From Phycicoccus duodecadis (GTDB taxonomy: Bacteria; Actinomycetota; Actinomycetes; Actinomycetales; Dermatophilaceae): a DNA stretch of 64,000 bases. Of the stretch, positions 33,719 to 41,894 are shown one piece after another (the first letter of the stretch is position 1; every line of letters starts with the position of its first letter). The translations under genes were made by a program, and so were the position numbers. The stretch is taken from contig NZ_PJNE01000001.1 of the NCBI RefSeq assembly GCF_002846495.1, positions 124,001-188,000 of the forward strand, in the 5' to 3' direction. Below the pieces are notes generated by a model that saw only the letters and a list, made by a program, of their open reading frames with translations, made no database searches and was not told the origin of the DNA.

Positions 33719-34325
33719 TCTCTCTGGTCTGCGCCGTCGCGATGGCGCCGGCCAGGGTGCGCACCTCGCGGGTGCGGGCCTGGGCCAGGGCGGCGTCGGC
33801 CATCTCCACCCCGCCCTGGTGGTGCGCGATCATCAGGCGCAGGAAGATCCGGTCGGCGTCCACGCCGCGGGCCCCGCGCAGCGCGTCGAGCTGGGCCTCG
33901 GTGGCGAGGCCGGGCATCGGCGCTCCGGCCTCGACGTGGGCGGGGTGCTCGCCGCCGACCCAGGCCATGGGGGCGGCCGGGCCGGTCTGCGGCAGCCCCC
34001 ACTGCACCAGCCACCCGTACATCTGACCCGCCTGCTGCTGCTGGCTGGTGGCGATGTCGTAGGCCAGGGTGCGCACGGCCGGGTCGGTGCTCTCGTCGCG
34101 GACGATGAAGGCCATCTCGACGGCTTGCCGGTGGTGGGTCTGCATGTCGCGCGCGAACCCGGCGTCGGCGCCGAAGTCGGTCACCGAGGTCTGCGATGTC
34201 GCGCGGACCACCAGCAGCGTCCCGGCGACCCCGGAGACCAGGGCCAGCAGCGCGACGAGCACCGTCACGCCCCACCGGGCCGAGCGGGCGGGTGGGGGCT
34301 CGACGTCGACGAGGTCGTCGGTCAC
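33681..34325 (-). CDS. DUF305 family membrane-anchored protein
   Basis: A 214-residue protein with one N-terminal helix (WGVTVLVALLALVSGVAGTLLVV) and an extracytoplasmic ferritin-like helical domain built of two DUF305 halves: MQTHHRQAVEMAF and MIAHHQGGVEMAD carry HH-x4-EMA motifs, likely metal sites. DUF305 proteins are often found with copper or stress genes, but no function is proven here. The GTG at 34325 overlaps the stop of the DUF3105 gene, so the two are coupled. Confidence 0.82.
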   Translation of the reverse strand: MTDDLVDVEPPPARSARWGVTVLVALLALVSGVAGTLLVVRATSQTSVTDFGADAGFARDMQTHHRQAVEMAFIVRDESTDPAVRTLAYDIATSQQQQAGQMYGWLVQWGLPQTGPAAPMAWVGGEHPAHVEAGAPMPGLATEAQLDALRGARGVDADRIFLRLMIAHHQGGVEMADAALAQARTREVRTLAGAIATAQTREITLMEGMLRERS

Positions 34326-34957
34326 GGGGAGGGGGTGGCGCCGGAGGTGGCCGCGGCGTCGGTGCCGTCGGTGCCGTCGGTGCAGGCGGCACCCGGCTCC
34401 GGGGTCTGCGGGCCCTGGCGGTACGCGCGGATGAACTGCTCCAGGCGGGGGTCGTCGACGCCGGTCAGCGTGAGCTGCTTGCCCCAGGCCGAGGCGACGA
34501 CGGGCGCGGTCAGGCCCGGGTACGGCGAGACGACCATGTACTCGCCGGGGACGCTCTCGGTCAGCGTCCTCACCTGGTCGGCCGGAAGGTCGGGGCGGTA
34601 GGTGACCCAGACGGCGCCGTGCTCGAGGGCGTGCACGGCGTTCTCGTTGGGCACCGGCTTGGTGTAGATCCCGCAGTTGAGCCACACCGGGTCGTGGTCG
34701 CCACCGACCGGCGGGGTCTGCGCGTACGTCACCTGTGTCGTCACGTGGTTCGCGGTGACCTCGTAGCTCTTGACGGCGTCCAGGGTCGGGCGCGACGACA
34801 CGTCGCGGGCGATGGTGACGCCGACGACGCCGGCGATGACCAGGACGACGGCCGCGGTCCCGGCCACGAAGGCGATCCTGGTGCGGCGTTCCTTGGCCTG
34901 CTGGGACTTCTTCAGCTCGTCGAGGGCGGCGCGGGACGGTCGCGATGACGGGGACAC
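34322..34957 (-). CDS. DUF3105 family membrane-anchored protein
   Basis: A 211-residue protein with a basic N-terminus, one membrane helix (IAFVAGTAAVVLVIAGVVGVTIA) and an extracytoplasmic DUF3105 domain. The latter shows VGGDHDPVWLNCGIYTKPVPNENAVHALEHGAVWVTYRPDLP, with two His and one Cys that could bind a metal. The GTG at 34957 is preceded by AGGAG at a spacing of 7 bases; a GTG 90 bases upstream lacks such a site. It is coupled to DUF305 and preceded by a palindromic operator candidate. Function unknown. Confidence 0.82.
   Translation of the reverse strand: MSPSSRPSRAALDELKKSQQAKERRTRIAFVAGTAAVVLVIAGVVGVTIARDVSSRPTLDAVKSYEVTANHVTTQVTYAQTPPVGGDHDPVWLNCGIYTKPVPNENAVHALEHGAVWVTYRPDLPADQVRTLTESVPGEYMVVSPYPGLTAPVVASAWGKQLTLTGVDDPRLEQFIRAYRQGPQTPEPGAACTDGTDGTDAAATSGATPSP
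34358..34384 (+). repeat. Three 9-base tandem repeats in the DUF3105 tail
   Basis: Three near-exact copies of GTCGGTGCC, which on the coding strand give Thr-Asp-Gly repeats in the C-terminal tail. Low-complexity tail, no other role seen. Confidence 0.6.
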
Positions 34958-35079
34958 GGGGAGGCTCCTGGGGTGGGTCGGGGGCGTCGCCCCGACAGCG
35001 AACGAGGAACCGGAGGAGTTCCCGTCGTGGCAGACCGACACCGACACAGCCGCCCTGGACCGGCCTCCCGCAGAACGCC

Positions 35080-35103
35080 GATAATCGACATTATGTCATT
35101 ATC
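35080..35103. promoter_or_regulatory. AT-rich palindromic operator candidate before DUF3105-DUF305
   Basis: GATAAT (35080-35085) and ATTATC (35098-35103) flank GACAT-T-ATGTC (35087-35097), giving a nested palindrome of 24 bases in an otherwise GC-rich region. On the minus strand it contains TAATGT, a possible -10, so a bound repressor would cover the promoter of DUF3105. The outer half sites resemble Fur-family boxes; the regulator is not identified. Confidence 0.6.
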
Positions 35104-35127
35104 CCCGAGCAGGGCCCGTCCCCCGGC

Positions 35128-36672
35128 TCACCAGGGGCTCGGCCGGAAGTCCTTGAGGAAGCAGCCGTACAGGTCCTCCCCGGCCTCGCCCCGCACCACC
35201 GGGTCGTAGACGCGCGCGGCGCCGTCGACCAGGTCCAGCGGTGCGTGCCAGCCCTCGTCCGCCAGACGCAGCTTCTCGTCGTGCGGTCGCTCGTCGGTGA
35301 TCCACCCGGTGTCGACGGCCGTCATCAGGATGCGGTCGGTCTCGAACATCTCGCCGGCCGAGGTGCGGGTGAGCATGTTGAGCGCGGCCTTGCTCATGTT
35401 GGTGTGGGGGTGCCCGGGGCCCTTGTAGCGCCGTGAGAACTGCCCCTCCATCGCACTGACGTTGACGACGTAGGCCCGGCGGGCCCCGGCGCGCACCGCG
35501 GCCCGCATGGAGGCGCGCAGGCGGGAGACCAGCAGGAACGGCGCGGTCTGGTTGCACAGCTGCACCTCGAGCAGCTCCAGCGGGTCGACCTCGTCGACGT
35601 GCTGGGTCCAGGAGTTGGTCGCGGCCAGGTCGGGCAGCAGTCCCCCGGCGTCGACCGCCGTCCCGGCCCGGTGCCGCGCGACCGTCGCGCTGTCGGCGCT
35701 CAGGGCGACGGCGCTCAGCTGCGCGGCCGTCCGGGCGGCCAGGGCATGGGCGGGGCTCTCGCCGTCATGGTGCGCGACGGCGTGCTCGCGCAGGGCTCCG
35801 GCGATCGCGACCGGGTGGGCCTCGCTGACCCGGTCGAACGTCACCATCTCCGGAAGCCGCTCCCCGGTCGGCAGCGGCGCCGACTCGAGCTCGACGAGCT
35901 GCGCGTACGCCCCGGGACTGCGCCGCACCGTCTGGCACGCGTTGTTGACGAGGATGTCGAGCGGACCCGCCGCGGCGACCTCGTCGGCCAGCGACACCAC
36001 CTGGGTGGGGTCGCGCAGATCGATGCCCACGACCTTCAGCCGGTCGATCCAGTCCGGGGCGTCCTCGAGCGCCGCGAACCGGCGCACCGCGTCGTGCGGG
36101 AACCGGGTGGTGATGGTCGTGTGCGCGCCGTCACGCAGCAGCCGCAGGGCGATGTACATCCCGATCTTGGCGCGGCCCCCGGTCAGCAGCGCTCGCCTGC
36201 CGGTGAGGTCGGTGCGCTGGTCGCGCTTGGCGTGCGACATGGCCGCGCACGAGGGGCAGAGCCAGTGGTAGAACGCATCCACCTGGTGGTAGTCGCTCTT
36301 GCAGATGTAGCAGCCCCGCGGCTTGAGCAGCGTGCCGGCCACCGCCCCGCGGGCGCTGGACACCAGCGGGATGCCGCGGGTCTCGTCGTCGATCCGCTGG
36401 CGCGCGCCGGTCGCCGTCGCCTCGGTCACCGCCCGGTCGTGGGCCACCTCGGCGGCCCGCGCCGCGGCCTTGCGGTCCTTGCGGACCGCCTTGTACATCG
36501 CGCCGGTGGCGCGCTTGACGGTCTGGATGTCCGGATGGTGCGGCGGCAGCTCGTGCAGGGACCCCAGCACCCGCAGCACGACCGCGAGGTCGTCCGCGGC
36601 GATGCCGTCGGCCCGCCGCTCCCAAGTCGCCTCGGAGGTGTCGTCGGGGCTCGGCGGGTCGGGCGTCGTCAC
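35128..36672 (-). CDS. SDR-fold protein with N-terminal Cys4 motif and altered active site
   Basis: 514 residues. The N-terminal 150 residues hold a helical region and a zinc-knuckle-like motif, Cys121-x2-Cys124 and Cys139-x2-Cys142. A Rossmann domain follows (ALLTGGRAKIG at 161-171; DILVNNACQTVRRS; NVSAMEGQF). In a typical SDR the catalytic pair is Tyr-x3-Lys; here the aligned segment is HPHTNMSK, so Lys428 is kept but Thr424 replaces Tyr. The downstream TRTSAGEM segment is well formed, so the gene is not decaying. It may be a nonclassical enzyme or a binding protein. GTG 36672 has a leaderless TAGGCT (36684-36679). Confidence 0.82.
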   Translation of the reverse strand: MTTPDPPSPDDTSEATWERRADGIAADDLAVVLRVLGSLHELPPHHPDIQTVKRATGAMYKAVRKDRKAAARAAEVAHDRAVTEATATGARQRIDDETRGIPLVSSARGAVAGTLLKPRGCYICKSDYHQVDAFYHWLCPSCAAMSHAKRDQRTDLTGRRALLTGGRAKIGMYIALRLLRDGAHTTITTRFPHDAVRRFAALEDAPDWIDRLKVVGIDLRDPTQVVSLADEVAAAGPLDILVNNACQTVRRSPGAYAQLVELESAPLPTGERLPEMVTFDRVSEAHPVAIAGALREHAVAHHDGESPAHALAARTAAQLSAVALSADSATVARHRAGTAVDAGGLLPDLAATNSWTQHVDEVDPLELLEVQLCNQTAPFLLVSRLRASMRAAVRAGARRAYVVNVSAMEGQFSRRYKGPGHPHTNMSKAALNMLTRTSAGEMFETDRILMTAVDTGWITDERPHDEKLRLADEGWHAPLDLVDGAARVYDPVVRGEAGEDLYGCFLKDFRPSPW

Positions 36673-36678
36673 CGGTCG

Positions 36679-36716
36679 AGCCTAGGCGCAGGCGCGTGGG
36701 GCCCGGACCATAGGCT
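36679..36716. promoter_or_regulatory. Divergent -10 elements for SDR-like and GNAT genes
   Basis: AGCCTA at 36679-36684 reads TAGGCT on the minus strand, 6 bases before GTG 36672. TAGGCT at 36711-36716 ends 6 bases before GTG 36723. The same hexamer serves both directions of a 50-base region. Confidence 0.6.
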
Positions 36717-36722
36717 GGCTGG

Positions 36723-37421
36723 GTGACCGCGACGAACCCCCACGGCCAGCCGGTCGGCGACCCCGTCGACTGGCACGGGGCCGAGGCCCCGGGCCCCGTC
36801 GTCCTCACCGGCCGGTTCGTGACCCTCCGGCCGCTGGTGGCTGACGACGCCGGCGCGGTCGCCAAGACCCTCGGCGCGCACCCCGAGCTCTGGACCTACC
36901 TGCCCTGGGAGCCCGCGACCACCCCGGCCGCCGCCCTGGCCACCATCGAGGCCGCGGCTCGGCCCCCGCTGGGCACGTCGTTCGCCGTCGACTCCCCCGC
37001 CGGCGCCTTCCTGGGCCGGGTCGACCTGATGCGGGCCGACCCCGCCCGCGGCACCATCGAGGTCGGCGCCGTCCTCTGGTCCCCCGCGCTGCAGCGCACC
37101 CGGGCCGCCACCGAGACCCAGCTGCTGCTGGCCGAACACGTGTTCGACACCCTGGGCTACCGCCGGTACGAGTGGAAGTGCGACAGCCTCAACGCCCCGT
37201 CCCGGGCCGCCGCGCTCCGCCTGGGCTTCACCGAGGAGGGCACCTGGCGCAACGCGCTCGTCACGAAGGGCCGCAACCGCGACACCACCTGGTTCTCGGT
37301 GACCGACACCGAGTGGCCGGCGGTCGGGGCCGCGCTGCGGGCGTGGCTGGCCGACGACAACATGGACGACGACGGGCGCCAGCGGCGTTCCCTCGCCGAC
37401 ATCCGCGCGGCCCTCGCGTGA
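36723..37421 (+). CDS. GNAT family N-acetyltransferase (RimL-like)
   Basis: A 232-residue acetyltransferase: VVLTGRFVTLRPLVADDAGAVAKTLGAHPELWTYLPWEP is the RimJ/RimL-type start, VGAVLWSPALQRTRAATETQLLLAEHVFDTLGYRRYEWKCDSLNAPSRAAALRLGFTEEG the acetyl-CoA binding region. The GTG at 36723 carries a leaderless -10. Its stop overlaps the GTG of the SGNH gene at 37418. The acceptor is unknown; its domain resembles ribosomal-protein acetyltransferases. Confidence 0.85.
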   Translation: MTATNPHGQPVGDPVDWHGAEAPGPVVLTGRFVTLRPLVADDAGAVAKTLGAHPELWTYLPWEPATTPAAALATIEAAARPPLGTSFAVDSPAGAFLGRVDLMRADPARGTIEVGAVLWSPALQRTRAATETQLLLAEHVFDTLGYRRYEWKCDSLNAPSRAAALRLGFTEEGTWRNALVTKGRNRDTTWFSVTDTEWPAVGAALRAWLADDNMDDDGRQRRSLADIRAALA

Positions 37422-38176
37422 GCGCCTCTCCCCTGCCGCTGGGCTACGAGAACCGCACCGGCCGGGGCCGCGGCGTGCTGACCCGCGCCCTCGGCAGCGT
37501 GCTGCCCGGGGTGCGCCGGGTCAACGACCAGGTCGAGCCGTACGCCCGCGCCTGGACCGCGCACAACACCGCCGCCCTGCGCACCCCCGGCCGCCGCTGG
37601 GTGGTGCTGGGCGACTCGATGTCGCAGGGCGTGGGTGCCTCGGCGTGGGACGCCGGCTGGGTCGACCAGCTCGCGGGCCTGCTGGCGGCCCGCGGGCATC
37701 CCCTCGTGGTGGTGAACCTGTCGGCCACCGGCGCCCGGACGCCCGACCTGCTCGAACAGCAGCTGCCGGTGCTGCGGGCCCTGCCGCCGGCCGTCGGCAC
37801 CGACCGGCCCGACCTGGTGACCGTGATGATCGGCTCGAACGACCTGTTCGCCGGCCCCGCCTCCCGGCAGGGGCTGCCCGACGCCTTCGCCGCGATGGTG
37901 GCGGCCCTCCCCCGCGGGGCCGTGGTGGCCACGCTCCCCCAGCCCCGCGAGGCGGCGCGGCTGGCCAACCGACACCTCGAGGACGCCGCCCACCGCGGCG
38001 ACCTCACCGTCGTCGACCTGCGCACCGACGGCCCCAGCAGCTGGCGGGGTCGGCTGGCCTCGGACTTCTTCCACCCCAACGACGCCGGGTACGCCGAGAT
38101 GGCCAAGCCCTTCCTGCCGGTGGTGCTGCGTGCCCTCGAGTCGCCGGGGCGGACCCCAGCCAGCCCGCCGGGGTGA
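37418..38176 (+). CDS. SGNH/GDSL-family hydrolase
   Basis: A 252-residue esterase-type protein of the SGNH fold. VVLGDSMSQGVGAS carries the nucleophile Ser, NLSATGARTPDLLEQQ the oxyanion Gly, VTVMIGSNDLF the Asn, and DFFHPNDAGYAEMA the Asp and His. There is no signal peptide. It is coupled to the preceding GNAT gene. The substrate, which may be an acyl ester, is unknown. Confidence 0.86.
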   Translation: MSASPLPLGYENRTGRGRGVLTRALGSVLPGVRRVNDQVEPYARAWTAHNTAALRTPGRRWVVLGDSMSQGVGASAWDAGWVDQLAGLLAARGHPLVVVNLSATGARTPDLLEQQLPVLRALPPAVGTDRPDLVTVMIGSNDLFAGPASRQGLPDAFAAMVAALPRGAVVATLPQPREAARLANRHLEDAAHRGDLTVVDLRTDGPSSWRGRLASDFFHPNDAGYAEMAKPFLPVVLRALESPGRTPASPPG

Positions 38177-38179
38177 GCC

Positions 38180-38935
38180 TCAGAGCACCTTGGAGAGGAA
38201 GCTCCGGGTGCGCTCGTGCTGCGGGTCGGCGAGCACCTGCTTGGGGTCGCCCTCCTCGACGATGACCCCGCCGTCCATGAACACCAGGTTGTCGCCGACC
38301 TCGCGGGCGAAGCCCATCTCGTGCGTGACGACCATCATCGTCATGCCGTCGGAGGCCAGGTCCTTCATCACGTCGAGCACGTCGCCGACGAGCTCGGGGT
38401 CGAGGGCCGAGGTGGGCTCGTCGAAGAGCATCAGGTCGGGCGACATCGACAGCGCCCGCGCGATGGCGATGCGCTGCTGCTGGCCGCCGGAGAGGTGCGC
38501 CGGGTAGGCGTCCTCGCGCTCGGCCAGCCCGACCTTCGCGAGGTTGGCGCGCGCGATCTCGACGGCCTCGCTGCGGCTGCGCTTCTTGACCCGCATCTGG
38601 GCGATGGTCAGGTTGTCGAGGACCTTCAGGTGCGGGAACAGGTTGAACTGCTGGAACACCATCCCGATGCGGCTGCGCAGCGCGTCGAGGTGCACGTCGG
38701 GGTCGGTGACCTCGACGCCCTCGACGAAGATCTTGCCCGAGGTGGGCTCCTCGAGCCGGTTGACGCAGCGCAGGAGGGTGGACTTGCCCGAGCCCGACGG
38801 CCCGATGACGCAGGCCACCGAGCCGCGCGCCACGCGGAAGTCGATGCCCTTGAGCACCTGGTTGTCGCCGAAGTACTTGTGCAGGTCCTGCACGTCGATG
38901 GCGGGTGCGGTCTCGTCGACGGTGATCTCGGTCAT
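38180..38935 (-). CDS. glnQ: Polar amino-acid ABC transporter ATP-binding protein
   Basis: A 251-residue ATPase of the GlnQ type: Walker [11 protein letters not shown] loop [18 protein letters not shown], signature LSGGQQQR and Walker [13 protein letters not shown]. Its ATG overlaps the permease stop by one base. It is the last gene of the transporter unit on the minus strand. The high similarity of all such ATPases does not fix the substrate. Confidence 0.92.
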   Translation of the reverse strand: MTEITVDETAPAIDVQDLHKYFGDNQVLKGIDFRVARGSVACVIGPSGSGKSTLLRCVNRLEEPTSGKIFVEGVEVTDPDVHLDALRSRIGMVFQQFNLFPHLKVLDNLTIAQMRVKKRSRSEAVEIARANLAKVGLAEREDAYPAHLSGGQQQRIAIARALSMSPDLMLFDEPTSALDPELVGDVLDVMKDLASDGMTMMVVTHEMGFAREVGDNLVFMDGGVIVEEGDPKQVLADPQHERTRSFLSKVL

Positions 38936-39729
38936 CAGCGCGCCCTCTCGGCTCGGGCTTCCATGCGCCGGACGACGATGGAGAGCGGGACGGTGATGAT
39001 GAGGTAGCAGAGTGCGGCCACCGTGAGCGGGGTCAGGTTGGCCTCGTCGTTCAGGCCCTCACGGCCGAACTTGGTCAGCTCGTAGGCCGACACCGACAGC
39101 CCCAGCACGTAGACCAGCGAGGAGTCCTTGGTCAGGAGGATCAGCTCGTTGGTCAGCGGCGGCAGGATGATGCGGAACGCCTGCGGGATGACGATCGAGA
39201 CCATCGCCCGGCTCTGGGTCATGCCGAGCGAGCGGGCCGCCTCGACCTGGCCCTTGGGCACCGCCTGGATGCCCGCCCGGATCGTCTCCGCCATGTAGGC
39301 GGCGCCCACCAGGCCGAGCGCGATGGTGACCGTGCCGAACGTCCCGCCCGGGAGCTGGCGCCCCGGGAAGGCCGTCGGCAGACCGAAGTACAGGCCGATG
39401 AACACGATCAGGGCCGGCACCCCACGGAAGAACTCGATGAACCCGGTGGCCAGCCACCGGTACGGGCCCACCGACGACAGCCGCATCAGGGCCAGCACGA
39501 GCCCCAGCACCAGGCCGAACACGAACGCCCCCAGGGTGTAGAGGACGGTGTTCTTCAGCGCGAGCGTGATGACCTCGGGGAACTGCTTGGCGACCAGGGC
39601 CGGCTCGAGGAAGGCGGCCTTGAGCGTCGCCCAGTCGGCGGTGAACGCGAGAACGAGCACGAGCACCACCAGCACCGCGTACTGGATCGCGCGGCTGACC
39701 TGGGCACGCTTGCGCGGGGTCATCGCCAT
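38935..39729 (-). CDS. Polar amino-acid ABC transporter permease
   Basis: A 264-residue permease with about five to six membrane helices. The EAA-type loop is [51 protein letters not shown], typical of HisM/GlnP permeases. The start ATG 39729 is the only one that keeps the short basic N-terminus. Only one permease is seen, so it probably forms a homodimer. Confidence 0.92.
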   Translation of the reverse strand: MAMTPRKRAQVSRAIQYAVLVVLVLVLAFTADWATLKAAFLEPALVAKQFPEVITLALKNTVLYTLGAFVFGLVLGLVLALMRLSSVGPYRWLATGFIEFFRGVPALIVFIGLYFGLPTAFPGRQLPGGTFGTVTIALGLVGAAYMAETIRAGIQAVPKGQVEAARSLGMTQSRAMVSIVIPQAFRIILPPLTNELILLTKDSSLVYVLGLSVSAYELTKFGREGLNDEANLTPLTVAALCYLIITVPLSIVVRRMEARAERAR

Positions 39730-39773
39730 GTGTGGCTCCTGGGGTCGAGCGGGTCCGGGCGGGACGAGACGGA

Positions 39774-40565
39774 TCAGCTCTTGGGCTCGGTGCCGAACCA
39801 GGTCTTGTAGGTGGCGTTGTAGCTGCCGTCGGCCTTGGAGTCCTTGAGGACCTTGTTGATGGAGGCCAGCAGCTCGGGGTTCTTGCCCTTCTGCACCGCG
39901 AAGCCGTACTGCTCACCGGTCTGGAACTCGGCCGTCACGAAGGTGTCGGGGTTCTTCTTGGCGAAGTCGAGCAGCGGGCCGTTGTCCTGGATGACGGCGT
40001 CGACCTGGCCGGTGGTGAGGGCGGTGGTCTGCAGGCCGAGGTCCTCGAAGGACTTCAGCTCGACGGTCTTGGGCGCCTTGTCCTTGGCGTAGAGCTCACC
40101 GGTGGTGCCCGACATCACCGCGAGGGACTTCCCGGCCAGCGCCTCGAGGGAGTTCAGGCTCTTGTCCTTGGTGAGCAGCGCCTGGGTGGCGTCGAAGTAC
40201 GGGTCGGAGAAGTCGATGGCCTTCTGGCGCTCGGGGGTGATCGTCATGCCGGCGGCGGCGATGTCGCAGGTGCCGCTGTTGAGCGCCTGGCCCGACTGGA
40301 TGCCCTCGAAGCCGGTGACCGTGACGGCCATCTTCAGGCCGTTGGCCTCGGCCACCTTCTTCATCAGGTCCATGTCGAACCCGACGACCTCGTTGCCCTT
40401 CTTGAACTCGAACGGCTCGTAGGGCAGGGAGGTGCAGACGGTGAGCTGCCCGTCCTTGATGACCTTCACCCCGCTCTTGGTCGTCGTGGTGTCCGTGGCA
40501 CAGGCGGAGAGGCCCAGGGCGAGAGTGCCCACGGCGATGGCGGAGGTCATGAGGCGCGTGTTCAT
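39774..40565 (-). CDS. Amino-acid ABC transporter substrate-binding lipoprotein
   Basis: A 263-residue periplasmic-binding-protein-type lipoprotein with lipobox LSAC (Cys22). CTSLPYEPFEFKKGNEVVGFDMDLMKKVAEANG, IAAAGMTITPERQKAIDFSDPYFDATQALL and DAVIQDNGPLLDFAKK are the class 3 (polar amino acid) binding motifs. The ligand may be Glu, Gln, Arg or His. ATG 40565 follows the leaderless -10 TAGGGT (40578-40573), 7 bases upstream; a GTG nine bases before overlaps this hexamer and is not used. Confidence 0.92.
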   Translation of the reverse strand: MNTRLMTSAIAVGTLALGLSACATDTTTTKSGVKVIKDGQLTVCTSLPYEPFEFKKGNEVVGFDMDLMKKVAEANGLKMAVTVTGFEGIQSGQALNSGTCDIAAAGMTITPERQKAIDFSDPYFDATQALLTKDKSLNSLEALAGKSLAVMSGTTGELYAKDKAPKTVELKSFEDLGLQTTALTTGQVDAVIQDNGPLLDFAKKNPDTFVTAEFQTGEQYGFAVQKGKNPELLASINKVLKDSKADGSYNATYKTWFGTEPKS

Positions 40566-40572
40566 GACCTGC

Positions 40573-40654
40573 ACCCTAGGGGCGTCGGCTCACCGGGTCA
40601 CGCTCCTGCAGGTCTCGTCTCTACAACGTGTCGCACCTGCGGCCCCCGTAGGCT
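40573..40654. promoter_or_regulatory. Divergent -10 elements for the binding protein and rlmC
   Basis: ACCCTA at 40573-40578 reads TAGGGT on the minus strand, 7 bases before the lipoprotein ATG. TAGGCT at 40649-40654 ends 8 bases before the rlmC ATG at 40663. Confidence 0.5.
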
Positions 40655-40662
40655 GTGGCTCG

Positions 40663-41799
40663 ATGCAGTGCGACTACTACGACGCCGGTGCCTGCCGGTC
40701 GTGCTCCCTGATGGGGACTCCCTACGAGCGCCAGCTGGCCGACAAGCAGCGGCACGTCGAGGACGTCCTGCGCACGACGGCCGCCGAGGTGCAGTGGCTG
40801 CCCGCGATCCGGTCCCGCGAGAGCGCGTTCCGCAACAAGGCCAAGCTCGTGGTCGGCGGCCGCGCCGGGGCGCCGACACTGGGCATCCTGGATGCCGACG
40901 GGCGCGGCGTCGACCTGCGCGAGTGCGGGCTCTACGAGCCGGGACTGGCCGCGACCTTCGACGCGGTGCACCGCGTCGTCGCCGAGCTCGGCATCGCGCC
41001 CTATGACGTCCCCGGGCGCTCGGGCGAGCTGAAGTACGTGGTGCTCACCCACTCCCCCGACGGCGAGCAGCTGGTGCGCTTCGTCGTCCGCTCGCGTCAG
41101 GGGCTCGAGGCCGTGCGAGCCGGGCTCCCCCGGCTGCGGGCCGACCTGCCCACCGCCCGGGTCGTGACCGTCAACCTGCACCCGGAGCACAAGGCGGTGC
41201 TCGAGGGCGAGGAGGAGATCGTCCTCACCGACGAGCGCGAGCTCGCGATGCGCCTCGGCGCGGTGACGCTGCGGCTGGGTCCGCGCGCGTTCTTCCAGAC
41301 CAACACGGCGGTGGCGCGGGCGCTCTACGCGCAGGCCAGCGAGTGGGCGGACGCCGCGGCGCCGCGCACCGTGTGGGACCTCTACTGCGGTGTCGGCGGG
41401 TTCGCCCTCCACCTGGCCGCCGAGGGCCGGCGGGTGGTCGGCGTTGAGACCGCCGCCGACGCCGTGGCCGCCGCGTCGGCCGCCGCGCTCGACGCGCCCG
41501 GCGATGTCACCTTCCACGTGGGTGACGCGACGAGCGTCACCCCACCGGGCCCCTCCCCCGACCTGGTCGTCGTCAACCCGCCGCGGCGCGGCATCGGGGC
41601 CGGCCTCGCCGGTTGGCTGGAGGCCGGCAGCGCGGGCCACGTCGTCTACTCGAGCTGCAACGTCGACACCCTGGCGCGTGACCTCGCGGCCATGCCGTCG
41701 CTGCGCCCGGTGGCCGCCCGGGTCGCCGACATGTTCCCGCAGACCCGGCACGTCGAGACCGTCCTCCTGCTCGCCCGGCGCGGGGTCGAGGTGCCTTAA
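40663..41799 (+). CDS. rlmC: 23S rRNA (uracil-C5)-methyltransferase RlmC-like
   Basis: Methylates a uracil at C5 in 23S rRNA (U747 in E. coli). The 378-residue protein has the iron-sulfur cysteines 3, 11, 14 and 88, the RlmC pattern MQCDYYDAGACRSC at the start, a SAM-binding LYCGVGGFALHLAAEG and the nucleophile Cys332 in SSCNVDTLARDL with Glu365 as base. It lacks the TRAM domain that RlmD has. The match to the gammaproteobacterial RlmC is strong along its whole length. ATG 40663 is supported by a -10 at 40649-40654. Confidence 0.88.
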   Translation: MQCDYYDAGACRSCSLMGTPYERQLADKQRHVEDVLRTTAAEVQWLPAIRSRESAFRNKAKLVVGGRAGAPTLGILDADGRGVDLRECGLYEPGLAATFDAVHRVVAELGIAPYDVPGRSGELKYVVLTHSPDGEQLVRFVVRSRQGLEAVRAGLPRLRADLPTARVVTVNLHPEHKAVLEGEEEIVLTDERELAMRLGAVTLRLGPRAFFQTNTAVARALYAQASEWADAAAPRTVWDLYCGVGGFALHLAAEGRRVVGVETAADAVAAASAAALDAPGDVTFHVGDATSVTPPGPSPDLVVVNPPRRGIGAGLAGWLEAGSAGHVVYSSCNVDTLARDLAAMPSLRPVAARVADMFPQTRHVETVLLLARRGVEVP

Positions 41800-41844
41800 C
41801 GCGGGGTTGACGCCTCCTTGACGCGGCGCCCGGCCGACGCTCCC

Positions 41845-41889
41845 TATCCTCCCTCGTGGAGCGTGCTCAGTGTCCGGTGCGTGGAGGAG
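41845..41889 (+). promoter_or_regulatory. -10 and strong ribosome binding site of the ferric-reductase-like gene
   Basis: TATCCT (41845-41850) precedes a possible start near 41856. GGAGGAG at 41883-41889 lies 5 bases before the GTG at 41895. Two TTGACG copies at 41807-41812 and 41818-41823 stand upstream, with spacings too long for a normal -35. Confidence 0.5.
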
Positions 41890-41894
41890 TCGCC

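Noticed and set aside
35080..35103. Calling the palindrome a Fur or Zur box
   Set aside because: The inner GACAT-T-ATGTC arms do not fit those boxes, so only a neutral operator is claimed.
41856..41894. GTG 41856 as start of the ferric-reductase-like protein
   Set aside because: It is next to a -10, but the GTG at 41895 has GGAGGAG at optimal spacing and gives the more usual N-terminus. The first GTG may only mark the transcript start.
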